Below, one piece after another: positions 1-8,907 of a stretch of 64,000 nucleotides of DNA (position 1 is its first letter; each line of letters opens with the position of its first letter). The notes beneath the pieces were generated by a model. That model worked only from the letters and a program-made list of their open reading frames with translations. It ran no database searches and was not told the DNA's origin. The stretch spans positions 124,001-188,000 of the forward strand of contig NZ_KK069990.1 of assembly GCF_000576425.1 (NCBI RefSeq), written 5' to 3'. This DNA comes from Brachybacterium phenoliresistens. GTDB lineage: Bacteria > Actinomycetota > Actinomycetes > Actinomycetales > Dermabacteraceae. The translations under genes were made by a program, and so were the position numbers.

Positions 1-47
1 GGGTCGCTCCGGGCGACGCTGAGCGGAGGCCCCGCCTTCCGGACGGC

Positions 48-83
48 GAGGAGCGCCCGATGCTGCGGCATCGGGCGCTCCTC
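48..83. terminator. Perfect hairpin, probable terminator
   Basis: A perfect 16-bp inverted repeat (48-63 and 68-83) around a 4-base loop TGCG. It lies 40 bases beyond the stop of the minus-strand gene 123-317, so it probably ends that transcript, and may also end a plus-strand gene entering from the left. There is no long U run, which is usual in GC-rich actinobacteria. Confidence 0.7.
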
Positions 84-122
84 TATCCAGTGGGAGCCCG
101 GAGGCTCGGAGAGCCGGAAGGC

Positions 123-317
123 TCAGTTCTGCTGCTCGTCGCCACCCAGCCCGAGCTGATCGCGAGCGGCCTCGGCGCCCTGGTCGACGTAGCCGTCGAC
201 CTGGTCGGGCGTCCTCTCCTTGATCTTGTCGGTCACGGCCTCGGTGACCGCGTCCACCTGGTCCGGGTTCTCGCTGGCGAGATCCTTGGCCTTGTTCAGC
301 GCGTCGTCGAACTTCAT
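123..317 (-). CDS. Small Rv0909/MT0933-like protein
   Basis: A 64-residue acidic, helical protein beginning MKFDDALNKAKDLASENPDQ and ending in a Gly/Glu/Gln tail. The pattern of short amphipathic helices with KAKDLA and ADQ-type repeats matches the small actinobacterial family annotated as antitoxin Rv0909/MT0933-like, related in look to CsbD stress proteins. I chose the ATG at 317 because it follows a strong Shine-Dalgarno (AGGAGGA) and the protein similarity begins there; upstream extension in the same frame looks like noise. No toxin gene is adjacent, so the antitoxin label should be read as a family name and not as a function. It is divergent from the DeoR regulator at 467, and both are likely read from the 318-466 gap. 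Confidence 0.75.
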   Translation of the reverse strand: MKFDDALNKAKDLASENPDQVDAVTEAVTDKIKERTPDQVDGYVDQGAEAARDQLGLGGDEQQN

Positions 318-466
318 GGATGTCTCCTCCTGTCGAAGCACCGGCCTGACTGTGGCCGACGCCACCCACCGTAGGTCACGAAATGGTCTCGGACAACCGA
401 AAGAGCCGGATCCGGCGTGTCCCGCATACTGAGGATCGACCCAGACCACGGCGGAAGGACCCGACG

Positions 467-1258
467 ATGATGGACAAGAGCTCCCGGTGGGACCAGGTGC
501 TGGCGATGCTCGCGCGGGACAAGCGCCTCGGCGTCAGCGAGGTCGCCCAGGAGCTCGGGATCAGCGAGTCGACGGTCCGCCGCGACTTCGTGGAGATGGA
601 GCGCGCCCAGCTGGCCCGCCGCACCCACGGCGGCATCGTCGCGATCGACGTCGCCTACTCGCTGGCCATCAACGCCCGCGCCGGGGACCAGGCGGCCGAT
701 GCCCGCGAGCGGGTCTCGGACTTCGCCGCCGGGCTCGTCGAGCCCGGCCAGATCGTCGGCTTCAACGGCGGCCGCTCCACGACCGCGACGGCCCGCACCG
801 TCGTCTCCCGCCCCGACATGGACTCCCGCGACGGCCGTCCGGGCCTGACCGTCGTCTGCGCGGCCCTGAACATCGCGATCGACGCGGTGCTGCGGCCCGC
901 GATCCGCACCGTCGTCCTCGGCGGGGTCGCCGAGCCGCACTCCTTCGAGCTGACCGGTCCGCTCGCGACCGCGACGATGCGCGACCTGTGGCTGGACATC
1001 ATGTTCGTGGGCATGATCGGCCTGGACGTGCAGGCCGGTCTGACCTGCCACTCCGATGCGGAGGCCGGGGTGACGCGGACGATGATCGGTCATTCCCGCC
1101 GCGTGGTGGGGCTCGCCACCGCCGACAAGATCGGCGAGCGGGCCATGGCCGGGATCTGCCCCATCGGCGCCCTGACCGACCTCGTGATCGCCGGGGAGCT
1201 GGACGAGGAGCTGCGCCGCCACCTCCAGGAGACCTCGGTGCGCCTGCACGAGGTCTGA
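467..1258 (+). CDS. DeoR/GlpR-family transcriptional regulator
   Basis: A 263-residue DeoR-type repressor. Residues about 8-60 form the N-terminal helix-turn-helix with LGVSEVAQELGISESTVRRD, the usual DeoR recognition helix. The rest is the sugar-phosphate-isomerase-like sensor domain: FNGGRSTTATA near residue 97 (phosphosugar-binding loop), VVLGG, and ATADKIGERAMAGICPI near the C-terminus. Family members bind a phosphorylated sugar or related metabolite and repress catabolic genes. No sugar operon is next to it, so the ligand cannot be inferred. The start at ATG 467 has GGAAGGA 8 bases upstream; an in-frame ATG at 383 would add 28 residues without family resemblance and has no ribosome site. 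A -10-like CATACT sits at 424-429. Confidence 0.85.
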   Translation: MMDKSSRWDQVLAMLARDKRLGVSEVAQELGISESTVRRDFVEMERAQLARRTHGGIVAIDVAYSLAINARAGDQAADARERVSDFAAGLVEPGQIVGFNGGRSTTATARTVVSRPDMDSRDGRPGLTVVCAALNIAIDAVLRPAIRTVVLGGVAEPHSFELTGPLATATMRDLWLDIMFVGMIGLDVQAGLTCHSDAEAGVTRTMIGHSRRVVGLATADKIGERAMAGICPIGALTDLVIAGELDEELRRHLQETSVRLHEV

Positions 1259-1325
1259 TCCGGCGCGTGCCGTACACCTCCCGCCGGCCACGGCACGCCT
1301 CCGGTCCCGGCGGCGCCCGGCCCGG

Positions 1326-1331
1326 TACCGT
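1326..1331 (+). promoter_or_regulatory. -10 hexamer TACCGT, leaderless start
   Basis: TACCGT ends 7 bases before the ATG at 1339. No Shine-Dalgarno is seen between them, so the large helicase-like gene probably starts on a leaderless mRNA. Confidence 0.5.
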
Positions 1332-1338
1332 CGTGACC

Positions 1339-4300
1339 ATGTGGAAGAAGCTGCGTTCGAGGAAGCGGACCGAGCCCGCGACGGAGCCCGTGCGCCAGGA
1401 GCGTCCGCGCAGCGCCGGCCCGGCGAAGACCCTCGAGACCCCGGGCGCCGGAGCCCCCGCCGGGACGCCGGCCGCGCCGGAGGACCAGGCCGCGCGCCCC
1501 GGGGGCGAGGCGCGCCCCGAGGGCGATGTCGAGTTCGCGGTGCGCCACCACACCGGGGCCGTGCACGCCGACGTCGCCCCCGAGCAGGACGAGGACGACC
1601 TCCCGCCCCGCCGATCGGACCTGGTGCCGCTGAGCCGCGCCGATCGCGTGGGCGACGCCCTGGACCGCTGGTCCCAGCAGATCGCCGGCACCACCCGCGC
1701 GACCTCCTTCCTCACCCACATGCGCGAGGGCGACCACGTCCTGGACCTCACCCACTCCCACCCCTCCGGCCTGGCGCAGCTGCTGGCCGGCCGCGGCCCC
1801 ACCCGGCTGTCCTCCCTGGTGCGGGAGGTGGGGGCGCTGGCCGACGCGCGCGCCCACGCCCGGGCGATCCGCGAGACCGCCCAGCGGCAGGCGGAGGAGG
1901 TCGGCCTGACCACCTGCCACCTGGGCATCGGCGAGGCCACCTGGATCCCCGAGGACGGCGGCCGGCCGCTGCAGGCCCCCGTGCTGGTGCGACCCATCAC
2001 CCTGCGCCTGCGGGGCAACGCCCGCGAGGACGTCGACCTCGACCTCGACGCCACCGTGGACCTCAACCCGGTGCTGCTGCGCGCCCTGCGCGAGGCGGGC
2101 GTCGCGGTGGACGCCCGCGCGCTGCTGGGCACGACCGACGGCGCCTACGGCTTCGACCCCAACCCGGTGCTGGACGCCTTCCGGGCCCTCGGCCAGCCGC
2201 TGCCCGGCTTCCGCGTCTCCCACGCGCTGGTCGTCGGCAACCTCATGGACGCCGCCGGCCCCCTGGCCGATGATCTCGCCGCGGATCGCCCCGAGTGGAT
2301 CGACCACGACCTCGTCGCCGCGCTCGCGGGGGACCCCGACGCACGGCGGAAGCTCGCCGAGGCGGGATCGACCCCGCAGCCCGTGCCCGAGCACGAGCTC
2401 GTCGCCGCCGTCGACCCCGACCGCCACGAGGCCCTCGAGCACGTCCTGGGCGGCGCGCACCTGGCCCTGACCACCCCGCCCGGCGCGGAGGTCCTGGACC
2501 TCGTCGTCGACCTCGCCGCCGAGCTCAACGCCCGCGGCCGCAGCGTGCTGGTCGTCTCCCAGCGCCGCCGCCACCTCTCCCAGCTGAAGGCCGATGCCGG
2601 ATCCCGGGGCCTCGGCGACCTGCTGTTCGACCTCTCCCCGGACCCGGCCCTGCAGCGCAACGCCTCCGCGGCGCTGCTGCAGAGCCTGCGGGGCGCCGGC
2701 TCCGTGCATCGGCCCATCGACGCCGAGGAGCCCCCGGAGCTCGTCCAGGCCCGGGAGACCCTCACCGGGCACGTCGAGGCGATGCACCGCGTGCAGGAGC
2801 CCTGGGGCGTCTCCGCCCACGACGCGCTGTCGGCGCTGGCCGCCCTCACCCGGCTGCGGCCCGCGCCCCGGACCGCCGTGCGCCTGGACGCCGAGGTCGC
2901 CTCCCGCATGGTCGGCGAGCAGCGGCAGGCCTTCGCCGACTCCCTCCGCGAGGCGGCCGCGGTCGGCCTGCTGAGCACCGGACCGGAGGACACCGCCTGG
3001 TTCGGCGCCTCCATCAGCTCCTCGACCCAGTCCGAGCGCGCCCTCGCGCTGGTGACGCGGCTGCGGGAGGACCTGGTGCCGGCGCTGCGCCGCGCCATCG
3101 CCGCGACCGGGTCGCAGATCGGCCTGCAGGACGCCCGCACCTTGAAGGACCTCGTGGCCCGGATCCGCCTGCTCGGACAGGTCCGGGAGGTGCTCGCCAT
3201 GTTCCACGTCGACGTGTTCGACGCGCAGCTCGAGGACATGGTCGCCGCCACCGGCACCAAGCCCTGGCGCCAGGAGCACGGCATCGAGCTGCGCTGGCGC
3301 ACCCGCCGTGCGCTGCGCCGCCGCGCGGTCTCCCTGCAGCGCCCCGCCTCCCTCGCCCCGGACCTCCACACCGCCCTCCGCGACATCCAGGTGGTCCGCG
3401 ATCGCTGGCGGCGCGCGGCGGCGGATCCCGCCGCCGTGCCCTCGGTCCCCAAGACCCTCCCCGCCGCCGAGAACCTGGCCGGGACCCTGCAGTCCGTCGT
3501 CGACGAGCTGGACGTCCTGCTCGAGGGCACGCCGGAGGGCGCCGACCTCGCCGCGACCGACGTCGACGTGCTCGCCGAGCGGCTGGAGCGCCTGCACGCG
3601 GACCGCGAGGACCTCGAGCCGCTCCCGCGCCGCACCACCCTCGAGCGGCGGCTGCGCTTCGACGGGCTCGGCGACCTGGTCGAGGACCTGCGCGAGCGCC
3701 GCGTCGGCGCCGATGCCGTGGCCGCGGAGCTGGACCTCGCCTGGTGGCGCAGCGTCCTGGAGCTCATCGCGGGCGCGGAGCCCACCATCTCCCAGTACGA
3801 CGGCACCTCGCTGTCGCAGGTCGCGGACCGCTTCCGTCGGCTGGACGTCGAGCACCTCGCCGGGTCCTCCTCGCGGGTGCGCGCCGCGAGCGACGACGTC
3901 CTCGTGGAGACCATGAAGGCCTTCCCGGACACCTCCCGCGCCGCGATCGCGGAGCTGGCCCGCTCGGCGACGGTCTCGGTGCGCGACCTCGCCGCGAAGT
4001 ACGAGGACATCCTGTTCCGGGCCCGCCCCACCTGGCTCGCCTCCCCGTACCTCGTCCCGCAGATCGTCCCGCGGGGGCGGCACTTCGACGTCGTGATCAT
4101 CGCCGACGGCGGCCGCCTGCCCACCGCCGCGGCGCTCAGCGCGATCGCCCGCGCCGAGCAGACCGTGGTCGTCGGCGACCCGCTCGAGTACTCGGGCCAG
4201 TCCGCGCCCGTGATCCTGGACGACATGCTGGCCGTGGCCACGCATCGGCCGCTGCGGCGCGACGCGCGCCCGGCGACCGAGGGCCTGCGCGCCTTCGCCC

Positions 4301-5958
4301 AGCGCCGCAGCCCCGTCCCCGGGATCCTCGCCGCTCCCAGCCCCTTCGGCATCGAGCCGGACCGGCTGATCGTCGTCGAGGGCGGGACCGGGCCGGTGAC
4401 CGCGGGCATGGAGTACGTCGAGAGCACCGAGGCGGAGCTGCGCCGGGTGACGGACCTCGTCATCGAGCATGCCCGCACGCGGCCCGAACGCTCCCTGGCC
4501 GTGCTCACCCTCACCGCCGAGCACGCCCGCCGCGTCATGGAGCGGGTCATGCACACCGTCGCCGTGGTGCCGGACCTGCGGGCCTTCTTCGACGCCGGGG
4601 CCCGCGAGTACTTCACGGTGCTGCCGGCGGCGCAGGCCACCGGGGTCGTGCGCGATGACGTCATCGTGAGCATCGGCTTCGGCAAGACCCCCCACGGCCG
4701 CCTGCTGCACCGCTTCGGCCCGCTCTCCGAGCCCGCCGGCCGCAAGGCGCTGGCCTCCGTCATCACCCGTGCCCGCGGGCGCACGACGGTGGTCTCCTCG
4801 ATCACCCCTGAGGACCTCGACCCGTCGCGGCTGCGCACCGACGGTGCCCGCGACCTCCGCTCCCTGCTGCGCGTGCTCGCCGGCCTGCCCGACGACCTCG
4901 TGCTGCCCGAGACCGGCGCCGAGGCGCCCGTCGGCGTCGTGTCCGTCGACGCGGCGGCCGCCGCCGAGCAGCCCGCCCCCGCGGAGACCGACGAGGACCC
5001 CGCGGCCGATGCGTCGCAGGAGCTCACCGAGGAGGAGCTGGACGCCCAGATCGAGGCCGCGCTCGCCGCCGATGCCGCGGACGCGGAGCCCACCGACCCC
5101 GCGCCCGGACCGGATGCGGCCACGGACGGCGACGCCGACCCCGCCGCGGCGGCGGCCGCCGACGGGACCGAGCAGGCCGAGGCCCCCGCCGAGGCCGCCG
5201 CGCGCGAGGGCGACGACGCGGCCGCCGACGCCGCAGCAGCCGACGGCGCGGACGCCGAGCCGGAGCCCGGGGAGGATCCGCAGCCCGACCCCGCGGCGGA
5301 GCCGGCGCAGGCCGGCGCCCTCCCGACCGAGGCCGGGTCGGCACCGACCGCCCGCGCCCTGGAGACCGACGCCCTGCTCGGCGACCTCGCCGACCGCCTG
5401 TGGCGCCTGGGGCTGCACGTCGAGGCCGACTTCGGGCTCACCGAGGACCGGATCGAGCTGGCGCTCGGCCACCCCGAGCTGCCGGGCCGCTTCCTCGTCG
5501 CGGTGGACACCGACGGGGAGACCTACGTCGGCACCCGCAGCCAGCGCGAACGGGACCGGCTGCGCGCGGAGCGCCTGGAGGCCCTGGGCTGGGCGACCGA
5601 GCGCGTCTGGTCGTGGGCGCTGTTCATCGACCCCGACGGCGAGGCCGAGCGGATCCGCCGCGCCGTGGACCGGGCGCTCGCGCAGCTGCGCGCCGACGGG
5701 GAGCGCAGCGCCTCGGAGGGCGCCGCGACCATCCGGCACCGGCTGCCGCGGCCGCAGATCCCCGCGGGCCACCCCCTCTCGTTCTACGCGAGCGAGGACC
5801 TCGACCAGGTCGTCGAGTACATCTGCTCGGACGGACGGGCGCGGCTCGAGGAGCAGCTCGCCGCGGAGGTGCGCGGGTTCCTCGGCTTCGAGCAGCGCTC
5901 CGTGCTGCTGGACGTCTCCGTCTCCAGCGCGATCCGCCGCTTCCAGGAGCGCCAGTGA
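1339..5958 (+). CDS. DUF4011/degenerate SF1 helicase-like protein with Vsr-type C-terminal domain
   Basis: A 1539-residue protein. After a charged, low-complexity N-terminus (1-100), residues about 108-270 resemble DUF4011 (LDLTHSHPSGL; PITLRLRGN; DLNPVLLRALREAG). The following region has the plan of a superfamily 1 helicase, but the P-loop position near residue 378 reads TTPPGAEVLD, with no GKT, and the Walker B position near 916 reads FDVVIIADGG, lacking the DEA box. The later VVVGDPLE motif (about 943-950) is kept. A 130-residue Ala/Asp/Glu linker (about 1200-1340) leads to a Vsr/MTES_1575-like nuclease fold (about 1343-1450; AVDTDGETY, RERDRLRAERLEALGW, RVWS). In relatives the core is usually E-x-D-G-x-x-Y-H; here Glu and His are replaced. 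It is probably not an active ATPase. Its function is unknown; a nucleic-acid scaffold or defence-derived role is inference. It overlaps the small gene at 5955 by 4 bases. Confidence 0.8.
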   Translation: MWKKLRSRKRTEPATEPVRQERPRSAGPAKTLETPGAGAPAGTPAAPEDQAARPGGEARPEGDVEFAVRHHTGAVHADVAPEQDEDDLPPRRSDLVPLSRADRVGDALDRWSQQIAGTTRATSFLTHMREGDHVLDLTHSHPSGLAQLLAGRGPTRLSSLVREVGALADARAHARAIRETAQRQAEEVGLTTCHLGIGEATWIPEDGGRPLQAPVLVRPITLRLRGNAREDVDLDLDATVDLNPVLLRALREAGVAVDARALLGTTDGAYGFDPNPVLDAFRALGQPLPGFRVSHALVVGNLMDAAGPLADDLAADRPEWIDHDLVAALAGDPDARRKLAEAGSTPQPVPEHELVAAVDPDRHEALEHVLGGAHLALTTPPGAEVLDLVVDLAAELNARGRSVLVVSQRRRHLSQLKADAGSRGLGDLLFDLSPDPALQRNASAALLQSLRGAGSVHRPIDAEEPPELVQARETLTGHVEAMHRVQEPWGVSAHDALSALAALTRLRPAPRTAVRLDAEVASRMVGEQRQAFADSLREAAAVGLLSTGPEDTAWFGASISSSTQSERALALVTRLREDLVPALRRAIAATGSQIGLQDARTLKDLVARIRLLGQVREVLAMFHVDVFDAQLEDMVAATGTKPWRQEHGIELRWRTRRALRRRAVSLQRPASLAPDLHTALRDIQVVRDRWRRAAADPAAVPSVPKTLPAAENLAGTLQSVVDELDVLLEGTPEGADLAATDVDVLAERLERLHADREDLEPLPRRTTLERRLRFDGLGDLVEDLRERRVGADAVAAELDLAWWRSVLELIAGAEPTISQYDGTSLSQVADRFRRLDVEHLAGSSSRVRAASDDVLVETMKAFPDTSRAAIAELARSATVSVRDLAAKYEDILFRARPTWLASPYLVPQIVPRGRHFDVVIIADGGRLPTAAALSAIARAEQTVVVGDPLEYSGQSAPVILDDMLAVATHRPLRRDARPATEGLRAFAQRRSPVPGILAAPSPFGIEPDRLIVVEGGTGPVTAGMEYVESTEAELRRVTDLVIEHARTRPERSLAVLTLTAEHARRVMERVMHTVAVVPDLRAFFDAGAREYFTVLPAAQATGVVRDDVIVSIGFGKTPHGRLLHRFGPLSEPAGRKALASVITRARGRTTVVSSITPEDLDPSRLRTDGARDLRSLLRVLAGLPDDLVLPETGAEAPVGVVSVDAAAAAEQPAPAETDEDPAADASQELTEEELDAQIEAALAADAADAEPTDPAPGPDAATDGDADPAAAAAADGTEQAEAPAEAAAREGDDAAADAAAADGADAEPEPGEDPQPDPAAEPAQAGALPTEAGSAPTARALETDALLGDLADRLWRLGLHVEADFGLTEDRIELALGHPELPGRFLVAVDTDGETYVGTRSQRERDRLRAERLEALGWATERVWSWALFIDPDGEAERIRRAVDRALAQLRADGERSASEGAATIRHRLPRPQIPAGHPLSFYASEDLDQVVEYICSDGRARLEEQLAAEVRGFLGFEQRSVLLDVSVSSAIRRFQERQ

Positions 5959-6161
5959 GCACGGGCCGCAAGGTCGTGATCTCCTCGGTCACCGGCAAGC
6001 CGATCCCCTGGGAGGACGAGGAGCCCGCCTCCGCGCCGGGCCGGAGCGCCCCGCTGTTCCCCGACCGGGTGGCCGAGGACGCCCCCGAGCCCGGGACCGA
6101 CGAGAGCAACGACGCGCGCCTGGCGCAGGACGTCCCGCCCCACTGGGGCACCGGCGCCTGA
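5955..6161 (+). CDS. Small conserved hypothetical protein
   Basis: A 68-residue acidic protein starting VSTGRKVVISSVTGKPIPWE and ending in PPHWGTGA. The GTG start overlaps the TGA stop of the helicase-like gene (GTGA), so the two are almost certainly co-transcribed and translationally coupled. The front half (KVVISSVTGKPIPWEDE) reads like a short conserved segment; the rest is a disordered acidic linker. I do not recognise a domain. The coupling suggests it acts with the large upstream protein, but nothing in the sequence gives a function. Confidence 0.65.
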   Translation: MSTGRKVVISSVTGKPIPWEDEEPASAPGRSAPLFPDRVAEDAPEPGTDESNDARLAQDVPPHWGTGA

Positions 6162-6253
6162 GGCGCCCCCGCGCTGCCGCGCCGGCGCCCGGGGCCGGGC
6201 GTGATCTCGTGCGCAGGCGCGGGCAGGGCGCGCCGCCGCGGGCCCGTCGGCCG

Positions 6254-6259
6254 TAGTGT
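6254..6259 (+). promoter_or_regulatory. -10 hexamer TAGTGT, leaderless start of proC
   Basis: TAGTGT ends 6 bases before the proC ATG at 6266, leaving no room for a ribosome-binding site. Confidence 0.55.
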
Positions 6260-6265
6260 GAGGTC

Positions 6266-7099
6266 ATGGACGAAGCCACCACCGAAGCACCGGACCTCAG
6301 CGCGCTCTCCCTCGTGATGGTGGGCGCCGGGAACATGGGAGGGGCCTTCCTCACGGCCGCCCTGTCCGCCGGGGTCCGCGCCGAGAACGCCCTGATCGTG
6401 AACTCCTCGCCCGAGTCCTCGCAGCGCGCCGCCGCCGCGCTCGGCGCGAGCGCCGGGACCCTCGAGGACGTGGCCCGCGCCGACGTCCTCGTGCTCGGCA
6501 TCAAGCCGTACCAGGTCGACGCCGTGCTGCCGGGGGGGCGCGAGCACCTCGAGGCGCGCACCCTGGTGATCTCCCTGGCCGCCGGCGTCTCCCTCGAGCG
6601 CCTGGCCGCGCTACTGCCCGGCCACGAGCGGCTGACCCGCGCCATGCCGAACACGCCGATGGCCATCGGCGAGGGCGTCACCGCCCTCATGCACGCCGAC
6701 GCGGTCCCGGCGGCCCAGCGGGAGCTGGCCCGGGCCCTGCTGGCCACCTCCGGGGTCGTCGAGGAGGTGCGGGAGGACCAGGTGCATGCCGTGATCGGCG
6801 CCGCCGGCAGCGCCCCCGCCTTCGTCTTCTACATCCTCGAGGCGATGATCGACGAGGCGGTGCGCCAGGGCCTCACCCGCGATCTCGCCACGCGCATGGT
6901 GGAGCAGACCGTCCGCGGCGCCGCGACGCTGGTGATGGAGTCCGGGGACCACCCGGCGCTCGCCCGGGCCGCGGTGTGCAGCCCCGGCGGGACCACCGCC
7001 GAGGGCGTCGCCGCCCTCGACCGTGCCGGCGTCCGCGCCGGCATCGCCGCGGCCATGGACGCCGCGGCCGCCAAGTCCCGCGCCATGACCGGCGCCTGA
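6266..7099 (+). CDS. proC: Pyrroline-5-carboxylate reductase
   Basis: A 277-residue enzyme that reduces 1-pyrroline-5-carboxylate to proline with NAD(P)H, the last step of proline synthesis in the cytoplasm. The Rossmann motif MVGAGNMGGAFL lies at about residues 18-30. The C-terminal dimerisation and active-site region carries IGAAGSAPAFVFYILEAM, ATRMVEQTVRGAA and SPGGTTAEGVAAL, all characteristic of ProC. Length matches the family. It begins with ATG 6266 directly after a -10 hexamer. The fabH-like gene follows 17 bases downstream on the same strand and probably shares its transcript. Confidence 0.93.
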   Translation: MDEATTEAPDLSALSLVMVGAGNMGGAFLTAALSAGVRAENALIVNSSPESSQRAAAALGASAGTLEDVARADVLVLGIKPYQVDAVLPGGREHLEARTLVISLAAGVSLERLAALLPGHERLTRAMPNTPMAIGEGVTALMHADAVPAAQRELARALLATSGVVEEVREDQVHAVIGAAGSAPAFVFYILEAMIDEAVRQGLTRDLATRMVEQTVRGAATLVMESGDHPALARAAVCSPGGTTAEGVAALDRAGVRAGIAAAMDAAAAKSRAMTGA

Positions 7100-7116
7100 G
7101 CGAGAGCCCGAGACCC

Positions 7117-8073
7117 ATGACCTTCCGCGACCAGCCCGGCAGCCGCATCGTCGGCACCGGCTTCCACCAGCCCGAGCGCGTCCTCACCAACGAGGAGCTC
7201 GAGGCGATGGTCGAGACCAGCGACGCCTGGATCCGTCAGCGCACCGGCATCGTCACCCGCCGCATCGCGGGGGAGGCGGACACCGTCGCCAGCATGGCGA
7301 TCGCGGCGGGCCGCAACGCCCTGGCCGATGCCGGCATCGACCCGCGCGAGGTCACCCAGGTGATCGTGGCGACCTGCTCGAACGAGGAGCGCTCGCCCAG
7401 CGCCGCCGGCCGCGTGGCCGAGGCCCTCGGCATGGCCGGCCCCGTCGCCTTCGAGGTCAACGCCGCCTGCTCCGGCTTCGAGCACGCCCTGGCGGTGGCC
7501 GACCAGTCGATCCGCTGCGGCAGCTCCACCACCAGCCTCGTGATCGGGGCGGAGAAGCTCTCCGGCGTCACCGACTACACCGACCGCACCACCTGCATCC
7601 TGGTGGGGGACGGGGCGGGCGCCGCGGTGCTGCGCCCCGCGGAGTCCGCCGGGCTCTCTCCCGTGCTGTGGGGGACCGAGCCGGATCTCGCCGATGCGGT
7701 GCGCATCTCCCCGCCCAGCGGGAACTTCTCCCAGGACGGGCGCAAGGTCCTCGGCTGGGGGCTGCGCCAGGCGCCCCAGATCGCGAAGAAGGTCGTCGCC
7801 GCCGCCGGTCTCGAGATGTCGGACATCGACGCGTTCGTCCCGCACCAGGCCAACCTGCGGATGATCGAGCCGCTGGCCGCCGCGCTGGGCCTTCGCGAGG
7901 ACGCCGTGGTCGCCGACGACGTGATCGTCTCCGGCAACACCTCGGCCGCGACCATCCCGCTGGCCCTGGCCAAGCTGCGCGCCGAGGGGCGCGTGCGCTC
8001 GGGCGACACCGCGCTGCTGCTGGGCTTCGGCGGCGGGTTCAGCTGGGCCGGACAGGTCGTCGACCTGCCCTGA
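7117..8073 (+). CDS. Beta-ketoacyl-ACP synthase III-like enzyme
   Basis: A 318-residue FabH-family condensing enzyme, which normally joins acetyl- or branched acyl-CoA to malonyl-ACP to start fatty acid synthesis. The catalytic triad is visible: Cys118 in NAACSGFEH, His243 in VPHQANLRMI and Asn274 in VSGNTSAATIPLAL. The C-terminal GFGGGFSWA motif is also present. No other fatty-acid gene (fabD, acpP, fabF) is nearby, so it may be a housekeeping FabH or a secondary paralogue with another primer. It lies 17 bases after proC, with no clear promoter of its own, and ends 19 bases from the convergent trkA stop; an 8-bp inverted repeat (8068-8075 and 8091-8098) spans the gap. Confidence 0.88.
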   Translation: MTFRDQPGSRIVGTGFHQPERVLTNEELEAMVETSDAWIRQRTGIVTRRIAGEADTVASMAIAAGRNALADAGIDPREVTQVIVATCSNEERSPSAAGRVAEALGMAGPVAFEVNAACSGFEHALAVADQSIRCGSSTTSLVIGAEKLSGVTDYTDRTTCILVGDGAGAAVLRPAESAGLSPVLWGTEPDLADAVRISPPSGNFSQDGRKVLGWGLRQAPQIAKKVVAAAGLEMSDIDAFVPHQANLRMIEPLAAALGLREDAVVADDVIVSGNTSAATIPLALAKLRAEGRVRSGDTALLLGFGGGFSWAGQVVDLP

Positions 8074-8092
8074 GCGATCCCGGGCGACCGGC

Positions 8093-8761
8093 TCAGGGCC
8101 GGTTGGAGAACCGCTCGATGAGCTCGGTGTGCCCCGAGACGATGAGCAGGTCGTGGGGCGTGACCATCGTCTTGGGGGTCGCGTAGGTGAAGTCGCGGCC
8201 CGGCGACTTCACGCCCACCACGGTCACCCCGTACTTCGCCCGGATGTCGGACTCCTCGAGGGTGTAGCCCTGGGTCTCGCGCGGCGGGTGCATCTTCACG
8301 ATCGCGAAGCCGTCGTCGAACTCGATGTAGTCGATCAGTCGCCCGTTGACCAGGTGCGCGACCCGCTGGCCGGCATCGGCCTCCGGGAAGACGACGTGGT
8401 GGGCGCCGATGCGCTCGAGGATCTTGCCGTGCGCGGTGCTGATGGCCTTCGCCCAGATCACCGGCTTGCCGAGGTCCACGAGGTTCGCGGTGATGAGCAC
8501 GCTGTCCTCGAGGGAGGAGCCCACGCCGACCACGGCGACGGCGAAGTCCGCCGCGCCCACCTGCAGCAGGGCGTCCATCTGGGTGGCATCGGCCTCGACC
8601 ACGTGGGTGAGGCGGCCGGAGAACTCCTGGACGAGGTCGCGGCGGGTGTCCATGGCCAGCACGTCCGTGCCGAGCTTCTCGAGGGTCTCGGCGAGGGCCG
8701 CTCCGAAGCGGCCCAGGCCGATCACGAGCACTCCGCTGCGTCCGACGCTGCGATCTCCCAC
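8093..8761 (-). CDS. trkA: Trk/Ktr potassium uptake regulatory subunit
   Basis: A 222-residue cytoplasmic RCK protein. The N-terminal RCK-N domain has VLVIGLGRFGAALAETL (nucleotide-binding GxGxxG) and then DTRRDLVQEF, ADATQMDAL and GSSLEDSVL. The C-terminal RCK-C domain covers about residues 140-222 (ESDIRAKYGVTVVGV; PHDLLIVSGHTELIERF). This is the single-RCK KtrA/TrkA layout that gates the membrane subunit encoded just upstream on the same strand (8908-10323). The start is GTG 8761, preceded by AGGAGGAGG; it follows the partner gene by 146 bases. NAD(H) or ATP/ADP binding is expected from the family. Gene naming ktrA is equally defensible. Confidence 0.88.
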   Translation of the reverse strand: MGDRSVGRSGVLVIGLGRFGAALAETLEKLGTDVLAMDTRRDLVQEFSGRLTHVVEADATQMDALLQVGAADFAVAVVGVGSSLEDSVLITANLVDLGKPVIWAKAISTAHGKILERIGAHHVVFPEADAGQRVAHLVNGRLIDYIEFDDGFAIVKMHPPRETQGYTLEESDIRAKYGVTVVGVKSPGRDFTYATPKTMVTPHDLLIVSGHTELIERFSNRP

Positions 8762-8907
8762 GCGTCCTCCTCCTGGTTCGGCGTCCCGGTCCGGCATCCT
8801 GCGGGGCGCCGGACCGGCTCTCTCTCGCAGGGAACCGTACACCGCGCCGGGACGTCGCAGCGCCGGGACGGCGGCCGCGGGCGCCGCCCCGGGGCCCGGC
8901 GAGGGGA

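Noticed and set aside
123-317. A toxin-antitoxin system at the left edge
   Set aside because: The family is named antitoxin, but no candidate toxin gene is adjacent; the neighbour is a divergent DeoR regulator.
1090-5772. Very long minus-strand open frame opposite the helicase-like gene
   Set aside because: Its translation is Arg/Gly/Ala/Val-rich noise without domains. In GC-rich DNA the antisense of a real gene commonly stays open.
8068-8098. Hairpin between fabH-like gene and trkA as a strong terminator
   Set aside because: Only 8 bp with a 15-base loop, overlapping both stops; too weak to list as a terminator.
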